A stretch of DNA of 64,000 bases from Spizellomyces sp. 'palustris' (lineage: Eukaryota > Chytridiomycota > Chytridiomycetes > Spizellomycetales > Spizellomycetaceae). Both the position numbers and the translations under genes were made by a program. The notes under the pieces are model-generated. The model was not told where the DNA came from and made no database searches. It saw only the letters and a program-made list of their open reading frames with translations. The stretch covers positions 1-64,000 of the forward strand of contig QEAR01000010.1 in the NCBI GenBank assembly GCA_006535965.1. Reading direction: 5' to 3'. The first letter of the stretch is position 1; each line of letters opens with the position of its first letter. Of the stretch, positions 11,601 to 25,300 are shown one piece after another.

Positions 11601-12952
11601 TCACCCCAGATCCTCTGGTGAGCCGGAGCACGTGGGTTTTGCCAAGATTATGGGCACTCGCAAAAATATTGCCCGCAAGATGAGCCTAACCATAGGTGTT
11701 ACATTAGTATTAACTAAACAGCAACCTGCTTTGAAAATGACGTACCCGCTCAAACGTGTGGAGGACAGTATGTGGGTTGCGTGCAATGAGGTACTTGTCT
11801 TTGGCACGCAGAATTATATCTGGGTGCATAGTCTCTGGTTGCAAGACAGTAACGATTTCGGCACTCTCAATTCCGAATACCTGATGGAACAAACATTGAG
11901 ATTGTAACACTCTAGGAGATCGGTACCACCGCAAAGTATGTACCTCCTCCACTTCCTCCACATCTGCTTGGCGCCCTAATATATGCCTATAGGCTCTTGC
12001 CACCCCATTCCAATATAAATACACGTGCTCTGCGTCGCCGGCCACGAAGATATCCTCAGATGCACGTACTGCACCATTAGGAGGTTGATATTCCTCAATG
12101 ATGCGGCCCGTAATGGCGTCCATCTGAATGATGGAGACCTCTGGAAAGTCGCGCGACTGCTTCGTGCCAATAAGGTACAAGACTCTCCCATGGGCATATA
12201 TACAACGGTAGAAGGCACTAATAATATCATTAGATAATGCATAAATGATACCCGGAGTAACGTACCTTGTCTCCAATTTAGAAGACCATAAGACACTTCC
12301 TTCTTCACCGCTCAGTCGAGTAACAGTTTCGCCATGTATCAGCGTCACAACATCGCCGCCGCTAGTAAAGGTCAGATCTGCGGCGGGCTTGCTCACATCT
12401 CCATCAGATGACTGATCCCAAACAAGGAATCCCGTTTTAGCATCCCAGAGGCGCGTATGAATCAATCGTCGGCCTGAAATGGACAGTAGCCCTAGATATC
12501 ACCGGATTAGCGTCGGATTCTGCCGTTGACCACCAGTCGTTTCTAGTCATGCATACCATGCGAGCCGAGACGTACTGACAGAAGATCATCCGAAGGCTCC
12601 AGTACCTGTCGCCATACTATCAAGGAACGCAAAATGTTGGTAACAAGCGCTGCACGACATGTACGGGCGCAAACATACCAGAATTGCCCGTTTTAGGGGA
12701 TATCAAGGCAAGTACATTCCTTTCTGTTCCCACAAACAGTTGTGACCTTTGGCTTGTCCGCGTATAAAAAACATGGCTGGGAGTCCCCACGAGCCCCTTG
12801 TGCCTTTGGGGTAGATAAGATGGCTGTCAGATCGCGTTCCAACAAAGTTTCCAGTGCCGAAAAACATACCAGTCTGTCGCACCGGCCTGGTCAACGTGAA
12901 TTGCACTGAACACCGGGGTGCAAAGCAGACATGCAAGCAGCAATAGTAACAT
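8622..12952 (-). CDS. EMC1: ER membrane protein complex subunit 1 (EMC1)
   Basis: This is the large luminal subunit of the ER membrane protein complex, an insertase for tail-anchored and polytopic proteins. Exons from the start: 12952-12870, 12803-12679, 12616-12557, 12491-12266, 12217-11944, 11880-11746, 11614-11447, 11235-11037, 10973-10891, 10824-10552, 10484-10317, 10242-10111, 10051-9967, 9888-9426, 9297-8994, 8940-8740 and 8657-8622. All phases agree and the sum is 1004 residues, close to the usual length. It begins with a signal peptide (MLLLLLACLLCTPVFSA). PQQ-like propeller repeats follow (FVGTERNVLALISP, LLSISGRRLIHTRLWD), then the conserved GRVLGNRSVLYKYLNPN and LLDPRRP. A C-terminal membrane span ends in RKKLNDLWK. 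The exon at 11614-11447 is the least certain because the 11.4-11.7 kb part is poorly conserved. The start is divergent from CHO2 at 220 bp. Confidence 0.93.
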
Positions 12953-13172
12953 CCTTTGGTCGTTGCTCCACGGCCAAAAATGCCCACCGACGAGTATGTA
13001 GCGAAGTGGTGATGATACCAGAATTGGCATGGCAACAACCTTATTGCCAACTAAGCCTGCCTCCCGGCCAAGTGCGGTAAATCACATGTCAATTTTGCCT
13101 TGGACGACCCCCAGGACAGCCAACTTTGGAACTTTTGCGAGCCGTTCCTGCGTTTGCCACCGATCTTATACC

Positions 13173-16100
13173 ATGGGGAGCGACCTCGACGGTGCTGTCA
13201 TTACTCCACCAGACTCTCCACCTCGAAGTGGTGCAGAAAACGGCGATATCTCTGCAATGAGCAAGTCGTCGAGCTGTGGTATGCCGTCTATTACGTCGGC
13301 CGACGGCCTTGCGATTAAGGGTTTAAAAGTGCCCGACGTACCACCCAATACCCCTGCTTCTAAAGGTATGCAGATACTTGTAGACACTGATGGCCTCTGT
13401 GTCTGGCTTCACGGACATGCAATAGAAATGTGATTACTCTCCCGTTACTTTCCTTCGTGAATCTTAATTGTGTGGCATATCAAATTCTTAGAAGCGATTC
13501 TGGCTGCGTCCGAGGAAACAACAGTTGGGAGGGTTCCGGATGGCACAGGTAGTGTCGTCTGCTACTGCCACTGTAGGCTTTGTAATTGGAGCTCATGCAT
13601 ACTTCGTTTCACAGTTTTTTCCGTTCCTCAGACACACGACTTGATTCAGACCTTGTTTTCGCCAAAGGAACCGAAGACCTTACCTGAATGGGTTACTCTC
13701 GGTGCGATGGCGTTCGAGATCTCTCTTTTCTTGTTCACCAATGCCCCGCGAGGAGTGTTCCTCTGTTTCTTTATTTTCTGGCGCTGCATGTACAATTTCG
13801 GGCTTGGTGTCCTCTTGAGTGCTCAAAGTCGCGACCGTGCACTCGTCCGTTGGGCCAAGCGAATTGGTTTACAGTCCAATCCTACGAAACCACGGACATG
13901 GTGGGCGCAATTTCTGGTCAATCAAGTCAAACGGAAGATGAGCAAGGATGTTCAATACAGTTACGAGGTACGTCTCTATTTGACGATATGCGAGTTGTAT
14001 ATGATTTATAAGTGAAATCATACTTTCACCATGAAAAGACTATGCCGATTGAATTTAACGTTTGGATACTTTATCGCGGATTGGTCGACGTCATTCTCGT
14101 GAACGACTTCACATGCTACGTGCTCTTTGCAATATCGTTTTACCAATATCCGGAAGGTGGCCACGGGTTGAAAGATGTACTTCGGTACGCAGGAGGCGTT
14201 CTCATGCTTTTGTTCAATCTTTGGGTGAAGACGGACGCTCATCGAGTTGTTAAAGACTTTGCGTGGTGTGAGTTGACGTCTGTTTATTTATCTGCTTTTA
14301 ACTATTGTTCTTATCTTTTCGCAATGTTTCGGTGACTGGCAGATTGGGGGGACTTCTTCTTCCTCGTTGACGCGTCGTTGACATTTGACGGGGTGTTCGA
14401 GATGGCACCCCATCCAATGTATTCTGTCGGGTACATCGGTTTCTACGGCACCGCCCTCATTGCTCAGAGCTACTGGGTGCTCTTTATCAGCTTAGCAGCT
14501 CATGCCGCGCAGATGGCATTTTTGCATTGGGTTGAGAATCCGCACATTGACAAGACCTATAATCCTCCGACGCAGAAGACTGGTATCTATTTCATTTACT
14601 GCGACGGAGTTTGATAAGCCCATACTTATTCAAGTACCATTTTCCAGAAAAGGAGGATCGTGAGTTAATGGGAAAGTATTTTAGGCGGGATATGACGGTG
14701 TTCCGCAATTTGGACTGGTTTAGAAGCACCGATCTCCAGACTATGACCATAGCGGGCTACACAGTTCTAGCCGCCATTCTAATTGGTCCCATCGATCGCA
14801 CTTGGAAGTTATGGTTTTATGTGGGGTACGTAATTATTTGGCCACTCCTGCTATAGGGGCAAAGCTCTGACTCTCCGTTTCTAGTCAAACACTATTTTGG
14901 CGTGTCGTCCACACTTACGGGCTTGGTGCGATCTTGTATTTGCAGAGCAATTTCCGTTTATGGAATCGCCACTTCATCAAGTATGGCGATAGTCCTCGGG
15001 AGGCGTTCCATCATTGGAAAGTGTAAGTGTCTCTGGTTGGCGCTCGGGTTCTTGCAGCTGGCTGACATAGATTGCTCGGTTAGAATATACAACACTACTC
15101 AATTGATGACTTACGTATCATTCTTCATTTGCGCAATCCGACTATTTGTGGTACCGGAGAATGTTGTTTATGGTACTTTCCTACTCCGAGCAACCTTGGG
15201 CGTGGTAAGAGCCTGTCCTCATTGAAAGAGGGACGTATTCTGAATAGCTCACCTCTGTGTAGCTCTTCATTCTTTTGCATTTCTGGATTGCGATCTCTAC
15301 ATTTGAAGTGATCGGTTCATCGGGTTGGTTTTATGGCGATTTCTTTATTGACGAGCTTCGTGCACGAAGTGGGCCCGTCTATAGTGGATTGTATCGCTAT
15401 CTCGACAATCCACTCCTGTACACGTTCTCCTGCTGGGGAGTGGCGATGATATGCGGTTCACCCGTGCTGTATGCAATCACGCTTTTTGGCCAAGTTTCCA
15501 ATTGGTTGTTCCTGCGCTACGTGGAACAACCACATATGCGGCGAATGTATGGATCCCAAATCCGGAGGGAAGCAGGAGTCGAACGGGTACTGAAGAGTAA
15601 AGTTGGTGAACTCGAACGAAATGCGAAGGGAGCGGTAGAAAAGATGGTGAAAGATTTGGATCTTGTTGATGTTCTCAACCGGATCAAGTTGGTGAAGCGC
15701 CAAGGAGAACAGGAACTCAGGAAAGTTATGGGGCCAGAAGCATGGAAAGAGTTTGTTGCACGTGCAAGGGGCCGAAAAGGCGTACGCCGTGTTGGAACCG
15801 ATGTGACACCACCGGAAAGCGAGGAGGATGACTACATAGCGGAAGAAGACGATGGGTCCACTGTCGGAAGAGAAGGACTCCGGTTGCGTAAAAAGACATC
15901 TCTAGATTCGCAAAGCTCTTCCTCATCTCATGAAGATGAAACGGCCACTTGTCAAGTAGCTGCTAAAGGCAGGCGCGATGCAAACCGGAATTTGCCCCAA
16001 GCCGTTGAGCGCATTATTGAGGAACTGGAAGATCTGGTGGATCAAGCGAAGCCTCGAGTACGAGCAATGGTTGGAGAAACGACCCTGAAGTTTGCACAGT

Positions 16101-17228
16101 TAGCGAAAGTGTATGTTGATTGATCTTCTATCGCCATCTGGTCGACTGTCCGCTGTTACGTGCGTCATTAATATTCGTCTTTCATTCTCAGCGGGGAGGA
16201 GCTTCCTGTATCTCGGCTTCCAGTGCATTTATACCGTTTGGAGTTTCCTGTCTGTGCCACTGGAGCTCCTGTTACTTTCATGCTTGGTCAACCCATTAGA
16301 ATTGAGTTTGTATCTGTGGCCGAAGCCATGACATCGCGGGATTGGATTGGTCTATACCCGGTAACCGCTAACCCGAACAGTGCTTTAACCACATCGAAGA
16401 GTGATGGACGTTGGCTCTTCATAACTGGACATTCAAAGACCGAATGGGATATTGATGGTGATGTTGGTTCAGGCCGTGGAATATCCTTGGTGAAACAGAG
16501 CAACGGCAAAAGTTGGATAGGTCAGACAGAAGTGAATTTCCTTCCTGCTCAGGGCGATGGAAGTACCCGTGATGACGCTCAAGATTTGCACCTGGTCCGT
16601 GGTCAACTGACCTTCCACAACGATCAGCTTCCTTGGCGCGTTGGAGTTTACGAAGCGAGATATCATTATGAAGGAAAATATGGGGTCGTTACTGCCAGTC
16701 GCGCTTTTGAGATTGTCGCAGAGGAGTTTTTGTGGCAAGAGGCGGAATCCACCGAAGCTGAAGGCGACAGAATTGTGGACACTTTGCGGCGAATCGTGGA
16801 GAACTGCTTGGACGTTGATGTTGTAGCTGGCGGGAGGCCGCTCGGTGTTGACGACGATATTTTGGAAAGAGTGAAGGTGGAGGGATGCCTGGACGGGGGT
16901 ATGATGCGGCCGTTTCTAAATATTAGCGTGCACATACCTGACCCAACCCCTACTATTTCTTTGCAGCCTCGTACGCGAAGTATAAAGAGGAGGTAGCGAG
17001 GCGCATCACCTATGTAACCAAACAAACTTTCGGCATCGAGTTTTCGTGGAAGGTGATCGGTTTAGTCGGGACTGTTGGAGGTCTGGCGAAGCGGGTATGT
17101 GGCAGCGTCGTATCATGGCCAGTGGGATCTCCTGGCTAACACTTGATGGAAAACTAAATATGTAGATATCCTCCGCTCGTGTTGCGCTACATCCACCACC
17201 GACGATGAATGAGGGCAAGAACCTGTAA
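13173..17228 (+). CDS. CHO2: Phosphatidylethanolamine N-methyltransferase CHO2
   Basis: This ER membrane enzyme performs the first SAM-dependent methylation of phosphatidylethanolamine toward phosphatidylcholine. Exons: 13173-13365, 13492-13548, 13615-13967, 14039-14267, 14343-14582, 14648-14825, 14885-15022, 15084-15204, 15263-16110, 16192-16898, 16967-17094 and 17166-17228, giving 1084 residues. Landmarks: [15 protein letters not shown] and [14 protein letters not shown], then the first methyltransferase half with [15 protein letters not shown] and VENPHI. The second half has [18 protein letters not shown] and VEQPHM, so the duplicated layout of Cho2 is complete. A charged linker leads to a C-terminal domain with RDWIGLYPV, typical of fungal Cho2. 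The acceptor at 14647 was chosen because it restores phase after the QKT codons. It shares a 220 bp upstream region with EMC1. Confidence 0.95.
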
Positions 17229-17572
17229 CTTATTTTAGATATTAGCCGTTGTTGCATTTTGTGCACAGTAGAATGTCCGTAATGTCACATACTCATCCGG
17301 TACACGAAGGGGTTCTTTCATGGTGTTCTCAGTCGGCTGGGCGACCTCCGGACGTCGTCTGGTCTAATTCAACATGGGATATGCTGTATGTAACGTTTAG
17401 GAGCATATACTCGGTTGTCTTTTAGCTGCGAAATCATATCTACCAGCCCCTGTTTAACTGTTCCTGTCGATCAATCTGTGAAAATGTGTATTTCAAATAA
17501 TAGAGGTCGATAACTTGTCAGCTGTGCTCCTACACTACGTGAGGCTGTCTATACTATTTTACGTATTACTGA
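17229..17572. other. Intergenic region between convergent CHO2 and mitochondrial carrier
   Basis: These 344 bp separate two stop codons. They are A+T-rich with no long frame, and presumably hold the two 3' untranslated regions. I see no RNA gene or repeat here. Confidence 0.5.
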
Positions 17573-18887
17573 CTACCACAGGCGATGCAAAACCTCCATC
17601 ATGGCAGCCCGTCCTAAGAAACCGGCTGCGTTGGCCTGCAACGGAAATATTACGTTGAATAACGAGTTGCACGAACAAAACTTGGCACACACGTACCGGA
17701 AAGGCGCGGAGAAGTGCCGGTCCCAGACCTTTGAACAGTGCTGTGGGTCCTTCAGATGCCACGATTTTGACACCACAGTCAACAAAGCCTTTGTAAGTTC
17801 CTGCAGGTGCCGCCTGGATGCGGGATTTGATAACGTCAGGAGGCTACTCGGATGGAACACAAAGATGTCAGTAGGAAGCCTGGTATATTGTGTAGTGTTG
17901 CCACCAATTTGCATCAACTCACAATAGCAATGGACCACATCGCCACACCAGCCATTCCTATTAAAGCCACATTGTAGATTACGCCTGAAAATTCGATAGT
18001 AACAGATACGTACCACCAGCGAAAAGAACGGATCCCACTGAAAGCCCCTCTTGTCCCTTTGGCTTTAGTGCACGATAAACAGCTTCATAGCCCCAGAAGT
18101 ATGCAGCAGATCCTGGTACATCGCGAGCCAAAGTCGCGATTGTGCCACGATATAAAGAGCGAATACCTCCTTCACGCCACATATCGGCACCTGCGTCCAT
18201 CATTCCCTTGTACTTCTTTCCCCCGACAGCCTGATCCTGAGTCTGCAGTACAACCTTGACTCGTTCCATAGGAGTTGTCACAATCGTGGTCGGGATAGCC
18301 GAGAAACCTCCGGCAATGGCATACTCGGTCAACGACAGATCCTTATTCTTACGGTTCGGGGTAACGTTACGTACAAGTTGACAGCCAAGGTCGTAGGACT
18401 AAAAGATGACAGGATGGTGAGCCGCCAGTACAAAGAACAAAATAACTAATATGCAGAGACACCAAAGCCTCTGCGCGTCCTTCTCCAGTAGGAAAGGAGG
18501 AAGGTCACACACGAAATGCCACCACCTGTGATCGTCCTACTCACCCAGAAACTGAGAGCGAACATTGGGGTAACACCAACAAGGGGGGAAGCCATGCCCT
18601 TGTAGAGGCCAAGGAAGCCCTCCTTGGCTACAGTTTGCTTGAAGCAGTCCGCCAATCCTTTGTATTGATTGCTGGTTTGCAGGCGAACTTTGAGGGTATC
18701 AAATGGATGCTGAGAAGCGAAACCAGAACCGTGAGTTGCTAAAGAGCGTCCATCCCTTGAGGGGCATAAATGATGCATAGACCAAACACAATTTGCAACG
18801 TACACCGGCCAAAACTGTCGAAACGCCGGCAGCGGCACCTCCCAGTAGGGATTTTATCTGATCCATCTTCGGAGCGTCGTCGGCCAT
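17573..18887 (-). CDS. CRC1: Mitochondrial carrier, carnitine/acylcarnitine type
   Basis: An inner-membrane mitochondrial carrier (SLC25), predicted to exchange acylcarnitine for carnitine. Exons from the start: 18887-18804, 18709-18545, 18398-18014, 17957-17923, 17843-17697 and 17635-17573, giving 292 residues, the normal carrier length. All three repeats have the signature: [25 protein letters not shown] and [23 protein letters not shown] in repeat 2 and [10 protein letters not shown] at the C-terminus match the carnitine carrier subfamily. The exon starting at 17957 was set so that GGMAGVAMW is continuous. Upstream of ATG 18887 the frame stays open into another possible exon (see findings). 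Substrate is inferred from subfamily similarity. Confidence 0.9.
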
Positions 18888-19340
18888 CTCGTTCTGTTTA
18901 ATTGCACGAAAATGGAAGAGAGCTGCAAGAAGACCCTGTTGAGTGATTCATATGCACACAGTTCCGCCGTGAAGAGTCGTCTTCTCACCTTGTAGGTGCG
19001 GCCCTTCGAGGTGGACAAGGCCGAAGAAGCGACCAGATCGTTGAAAATCTCCGTGCTAAGCCATCAGGGTGGGTAATCAGGGTTAAATGCCCGAATCCGA
19101 TCATGAAGTTGACCGTCATAGCCTTTGGAACTTCATGACGGACCTCCACATTGTCTTTACTATCCACCATTGATGTTTTTTTAAAGTTTCCCGGTTTTCT
19201 GTGGTACTTCCTAATTGACAGCCGGAAATGTTCTACAAGTGAGTATCTGACGCGCAGGCATCTTCAAGATGGTCAAGAGCATGGAGTGCATTTAGGCAGT
19301 GTTATACATTGGGGGCTTGCTCTCATGTATCTCCTTTTTT
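18888..19340. other. Divergent upstream region of carrier and STT4
   Basis: This 453 bp stretch lies between two start codons. On the minus strand, 18935-18888 is open in frame with the carrier. It is preceded by a good acceptor, a 53 nt intron (18936-18988) and more open frame up to about 19050. It could be a transcribed leader exon or an alternative N-terminus. No TATA-like element stands out. Confidence 0.4.
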
Positions 19341-22300
19341 ATGTCCAATAGCCTCGAGGATGAAGTATCTTCGGTCTCTCTTCTTTCCGAGGCCGCTGAA
19401 GTAGTGGCCAGCGTGCCCGCAGCTGGACTGGAGGACCTTACAGACTTTATGGCCTTGTGCTCACCAAGTGTGGCAGACTATTATACTGGCCGACGCTCTG
19501 CCAAACCTCATGTTGACGACCTGGCGGTAGGGTATTGTTGATATGGTGCTGGTTTCAAAGTATACCTTTAGAGACTTACATGTCGGCAATTAGGCCTATT
19601 TTCGAGATCCGGGATTCACAGGTCTTCTGGAATATTTGATCATGTCGGAAGGAGTTTGTCGAGAGGTGCTGCTACCTCTATGTCTTGACTGCATCGACAT
19701 TTTATCTGCACTCTCTAGCGAAGAGATGGCAAAGATTGATGGTAATTGTTGATGTTTTTCGTAATCCCAGGAGCCCGTCGTTAATGATGACCGTGAAGAC
19801 TATGAGATGGTTGAAAATTTCATCTACGAGATTGTTTCACGACTGCTACTATTAGCGGATAAGTTTGCAGATGCTCGAGCAGCATTGAATGAGTCCATCT
19901 GGGACTGGTCCAATGGATTCGTCAGTCTTATTATTCGAAACCAATGTAGGAGTTCTTATTTGACCGTACAAAACTTTCAAAATCCCAGTATGTTTTATTT
20001 AGCGACAACTTCTACATCTTTGGAAGCAGCGCCGTGGAAGCTTAGAGCTGGTGTAGTTTCGATCATGGGAGTATTTAATGCGCTAAAGACTGCACCTGTC
20101 AAGCCTCAGCTTCCATTCCTGAGCAACTTCCTCGAGATTGCCAATCACCTCTTGGATTTTGAACAGCTTAAAGCTATCGATAAGGCCGCGAGGGCAACAG
20201 AAAACGGTGCATTAAAGTACCCAGAACAACGATATGAAGCACTTGACGTCATCGCAAGTTTATTCGCTTACGCTCAGCATTTACTTCTCGACACTCTCGA
20301 AGTTCATCAACTTGATGGAACACCATCTACAGCAACTTGGGAAGCTGTATGTCAAGGAAAACTTTGCAGCCTTGTAACAGATAACCAGTCCCGAGCTGCG
20401 ATCCGGTCTCTATACGACGTGTGTTGGCGATCGTGCCGCAGGCAGACATCTAACGAACAGCCTGATGAGGGAGACATGCTTGGCACACTGCTGCCTGTGG
20501 TAGTGGTATGTGTCTGTTCTCCGCAATAAAGTGGGAAGGTCGCTTTTTTTCACACATCTATATCCGTTCAGCAATCAGCTGTCCTTTGCTCAGTTCATGT
20601 GGACCGATTGGAGGAAGATCTGTTTGTGCACCTCACGGCCATTTTGGAGGAGAAAGATCCACATTTCGTGCGAAACGCAGGAGCGGAAGTCTTTGTTGTT
20701 GCTTTGGAAGGCTTGGGGGTGCTCACTGAAAAGTAAGGAGCTTGCATGGGCGGCATATTGGAACCTCTTACCCATGTATGGTCCAGCTTCCCTGCCATGC
20801 GTGGGAAGATCTTAGATACTCTCTTGGCCTTCATCCGCAACCCAGCTCCCGCCTTTCTTCAATGGGCCGACGACCATGCAGCCACTGCCGCCATGCGCCA
20901 TTGTGCGAGCGCAATGCTGTTGAGGAATTTACAGGTGGGCGTGCTATCGTCATATAATTCGGACATCGCTAACCTTCACGCAGACTGCTGGGAAAGAAAC
21001 CATAACCGTGGCTGTTCTGGATAAGTGTGTGGACACAATGCGGGGCATTATGGTCGAAGGTGGCACGGTGAATCCCTGGTCTTCCGCATGGGAGAAGGGC
21101 CTCGCTCAGCAGAATTGCGCTGTTGCCGTCGCCACGATTGCACGTATACTGGGGAAGCAAGAGGTAAAATGGCGCCTCCCGTAAATTTGATAACATTAAT
21201 TATATTAATGCGCCGCATTGTAAGATTCTGAAAGTCCTGACGATCGCTTTCGAGGGTTCCCTGAATGACCCCAAATTTCCGTCTCACGATCTCATTTGGG
21301 AAAGCCTGGGAAATATGGGCTTGACCTGCGAACCCGACGTCTTCCATCTCGTGTTGTCAACACTTAGCCGACAGCTGTCACCAAAGGTTATATCAGTTTA
21401 AATTGACTACAATACAAATCGAGTGCTCAAGCTCATGCATGTCAATTCAGAGCACGGAGGTTCGTCATACCTTAGCGCGCGGAGCCGCGAAATCACCAGT
21501 TTTCTCGGGCATTTACCTTCAACAGGTTTTGACGTCATTTACCGAGAAGGCCATGCGAATCAGCAAGCAGGTATGCAGTCAGGTCACGATCGAGTTTGTG
21601 TGACGTCTTGCTGTTTACATGGGTTATATGTAGACTGCCAACAGTGTTGCAGAGCTCTACGACATTGCCTGGATAGCGAAAGTGATATGCGACGAGGAGC
21701 ATATTCAGTTGGCAGACGAGAAATCAGGGAAAATGGGAACTCTCTCTCGTGATTTCTGGCTGTGTGCCGTGATATATGTTATGAAATCTGATGGATCCTG
21801 GCCAAAAGGATGGCCCGCAATACTGCGCCAGATTGCCGTCAAAAGTCCTGTAATGACTCTGGCTCCTCATGAGAGATTCTTGGAAGCGGACCTTCGTGCA
21901 CATTCTGTATTGGAGAAGAGTTTTACGGACGAGGTAGGTAGAGTCAGATTCGACGCCATTCGGGCTGCGCTGAATAGTGCTTTCCCAAGACCCAGCAGCG
22001 GGTGCGTGGGAATTTAGTACATGCCTTCCCGGACCAGGCGAGCAGTATCAAGTTATTGTCCTTCGCCAAGTGTGCATACCTACTGGCTGTACGTGAACTA
22101 GAAGTGCTCCGCGGGCAAAGAGCCGACGTGAAGGCCATGTTAGAGTATCTCACAGACGACCGCTTGTATAACGATGAGGCCTATGGGTTATTGCACTGCA
22201 TCGGGGACGAGGTGAGCAACTCGATTTTTTATGCACCATAATATCGGCCAGATTGCTGACCCTTTCCCAGGTTGTGTCCACCTTCCTTAGAAAATGCGCC

Positions 22301-25300
22301 GAGAAAACGCAGGAGGGTCGCATAGAGATCGAAAGACATATTGTTGAGCTCCTGTATACTGCCGCAAGCCGGTTGGACCGTGCTCGAATGTTTGCAGTGA
22401 AAACGATTTACAAAATGCTGGCTATGTTCCCGTGGCTACTCTGGAATCGTAAAGCTGTTTACCTCATGTTGGATATGGTTCAATGTCTCGATACGAAGTT
22501 CCAATTGGATTTGGATCGCAGGGTAGGAACGACTTGGTTGGATTGATTGTCGCTTTTATATTCATCCCTCTCTCCAGAAATTGCTTCGGGCAAAGATTGG
22601 AATGGAACTGACCTTTCTTAATGACTCCGATATACACGGAGCGTCCAAAGCATTCTCCGACTTCTGTGCCCGATGGATGACGTTGGCTATACAGCACTCG
22701 TCTAGCGAAACAATGGGCATGCTGCAGGTAACTATTTTCATGGCGCAACTATCTGGTAACGGGCACTCATGTTTACTGTAGGGATACCTGGTGGATCTAC
22801 ACACAAACTTTCCGGAGCTCGGATTAGGGGATAAATCAGACTTGATGTTGTTGCTTGGACGTTTTTGCTCCAGCGATGGTATGGTCAGAGATGCGCCTAT
22901 GTCGCCCGGGCCGCTTATGAAGACGTTTTGCTAACTCTCTCGCATCAGATATTATATCCTCCATTATAAGATCTGTCGGCAAGCAGGCGCTGTACTACGG
23001 AGAGGTTCGAGGCATGTTAATGGTGCTGAATCCATCTGGTGAGGGTTTACAATTCCATTTAAACCTAGAAATTTAATTTATATGATAATTGCGATGTTAG
23101 GTCCAGGCCGCAGCCAGAAGAATCCCTTTGAGAAAATTTCGAAACATCTCCGCGCCGATCTCCGCGCGGTAGTTACTCATTCCCACGACCCGGACTTCGC
23201 TGTGAAGCTTCATCCCATATTACACAGAGCAGCGGCGCTGGTGCTACTGAATGACCAGGTGCATACAGCCGGCGTCTCAAAGGCAATTCTATAACCACTA
23301 ACATATTTATAGGGCGAAGATGAAACCTTGGAGCTTATTTGCTGGACTCCCGTGACGGTGTTTTCACCGGCCGTCATGGAGATGACAATCTCAGTTTGGG
23401 GTTGGCTCATGTCAAGTAAGCCAGAATTGGCACCCAGAATTATGGCGCATATGGTGGCGGTATGGGAGACCACTGCGTACGAAAGAAAGGGGCTATATTC
23501 CCCCCATTACAAGTGAGGACCTTGCTTTCACCCGGCATAGATAAGGCAGATGCGGTTTTCTGACCAGAGTGTTGCGAAAAGATCAGCAAACCCGTTTTAC
23601 GCCAAAATGACGTACACGTCTTCAAAAAAGCCAGCAGATGAAGCTCATCGGGTGGTCCATCTCAGTTGGATAAGGTTCTTGTTAGATCGCTTCAAATCCG
23701 CCCGGGTACAAAGTGAAGACCATGTTAAGTTTTACGCCAAACTGTATCAGATTGCCCACGAGCATGCAAGTTCTATCCGGTAAGATGATCAGGTGTGTGA
23801 TAACTGCGGCTTACACTAAGATGAATCGTCTCACAGATTCTCTTGGTACATTCGCGAACCATACTTCTCGTTGTTGACTTTGGGAGCCCAAATTGCTGAA
23901 CATCTAGGAGTGAAAGGCGATCCATCCGCCTATACCATGTGGACCAATGTCCTTGATGATGCTTTGAAATGGTTTGAAGTACCAGCAAGGTAATTAATTG
24001 CCCCGTCTCTTCGGGAATTTCGTCGGCTCTAATACGCGTGGTATTAAGTTTCGGAACGATCGAAAAACGCGAGCTGCAAATATTGGTCGATTTCCATGCT
24101 GCAATCAAAGCATTCAGACCCGGTGGACACTCTCCAGCCGTTCTAAACGGCGTTGCTGGAAAATTTATCAGGACAGCATGGCTTACGGCGGCACCTTCCG
24201 GGCGAGGTATACCTGATCACTTTTACGCGTTGTAGCAGCAGTGCAATAACATCCCTCGATCAGTTCACCTTGCAGACGCACAAAATCTTCTACTATTACT
24301 TCTCGAGAACGAAATCCACCGTCTCGCCACTTGGCTGAATCCTGTAGATGACAAGAAGATGGGTCTCCCAGAACTGCCGCAGACCAGCGAGCGTGCGGTA
24401 TGATCCATCCGAATTAACTGTGTCGCTCAAGGATTTGTCTGATCGACCTCCATTACAGGTCAACTGGCCCTCAATTATTCGCATCGCTTGGAGCATCAGC
24501 CCTCGTATTGCAATTCAGATGGGTAACCGCTTCAGTCACGCAGGAGAACATCTGGACTCATCCTTGGTGGCGTTGTGCTACGCATCACCTGCATCGGTTT
24601 TGGATGTTCCAGAGGCATTGCCGCATGTCCTTAAAAATGCTGCAAGTCTGGTGTCTGACCATCAGCTACGGGTATCTACGTGGATTGTCGCCCGACCCTT
24701 TTACTACAAGTATCTAATCAATATTGTAGTACATTTTGCACTGGACAGCGGTTCCTCCAATAACAGGGGTATCATTGCTTGGGCAGCAGTACAAAATGCA
24801 GCCATGGATATTACAGTATGCCGTTCGAGTCCTTGAGCACTTCCCTGTGGATCATGTTTTCTTCTACATACCACAAATGGTTCAAGCTCTTCGCTATGAT
24901 ACTGTTGGTCAGTGAATTGTTTCGGTTACCGTCTAACACTAAGGCTGAACTTCGTGTGTAAAGGCTACATCGAGCACTTTATCCTTTTGGCCGCTAAGAC
25001 TTCACAGCATTTTGCGCATCAGATTATTTGGAATATGAATGCCAATATGTATAAGTTCAACAAAGAAGGACAAGCGGATGCGGTACGGTTTCATATTTGT
25101 GAAGAGTACATCTTCGGCTCGTTGGTGTCTTCGAAACGCTGACCTTGTCCACCTCTCCACAGCCCGATTCTTTAAAGCCAACTTTGGAACGGGTCCAAAA
25201 TAAAATTATTAGCTCGTTGTCAGGATCTGACAAAGACTTCTACGAACGCGAGTTCCGCTTCTTCACCGAAATCACGGGCATCTCAGGAAAGCTTAAGCCT

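Noticed and set aside
13083-13088. CACATG / CATGTG core upstream of CHO2, like the yeast inositol-choline element
   Set aside because: Only the core matches; the flanks differ from the consensus and the Ino2/Ino4 factors may not exist in this fungus.
15574-15588. tRNA B-box-like sequence on the minus strand
   Set aside because: It lies inside a conserved CHO2 exon and has no A box or cloverleaf around it.
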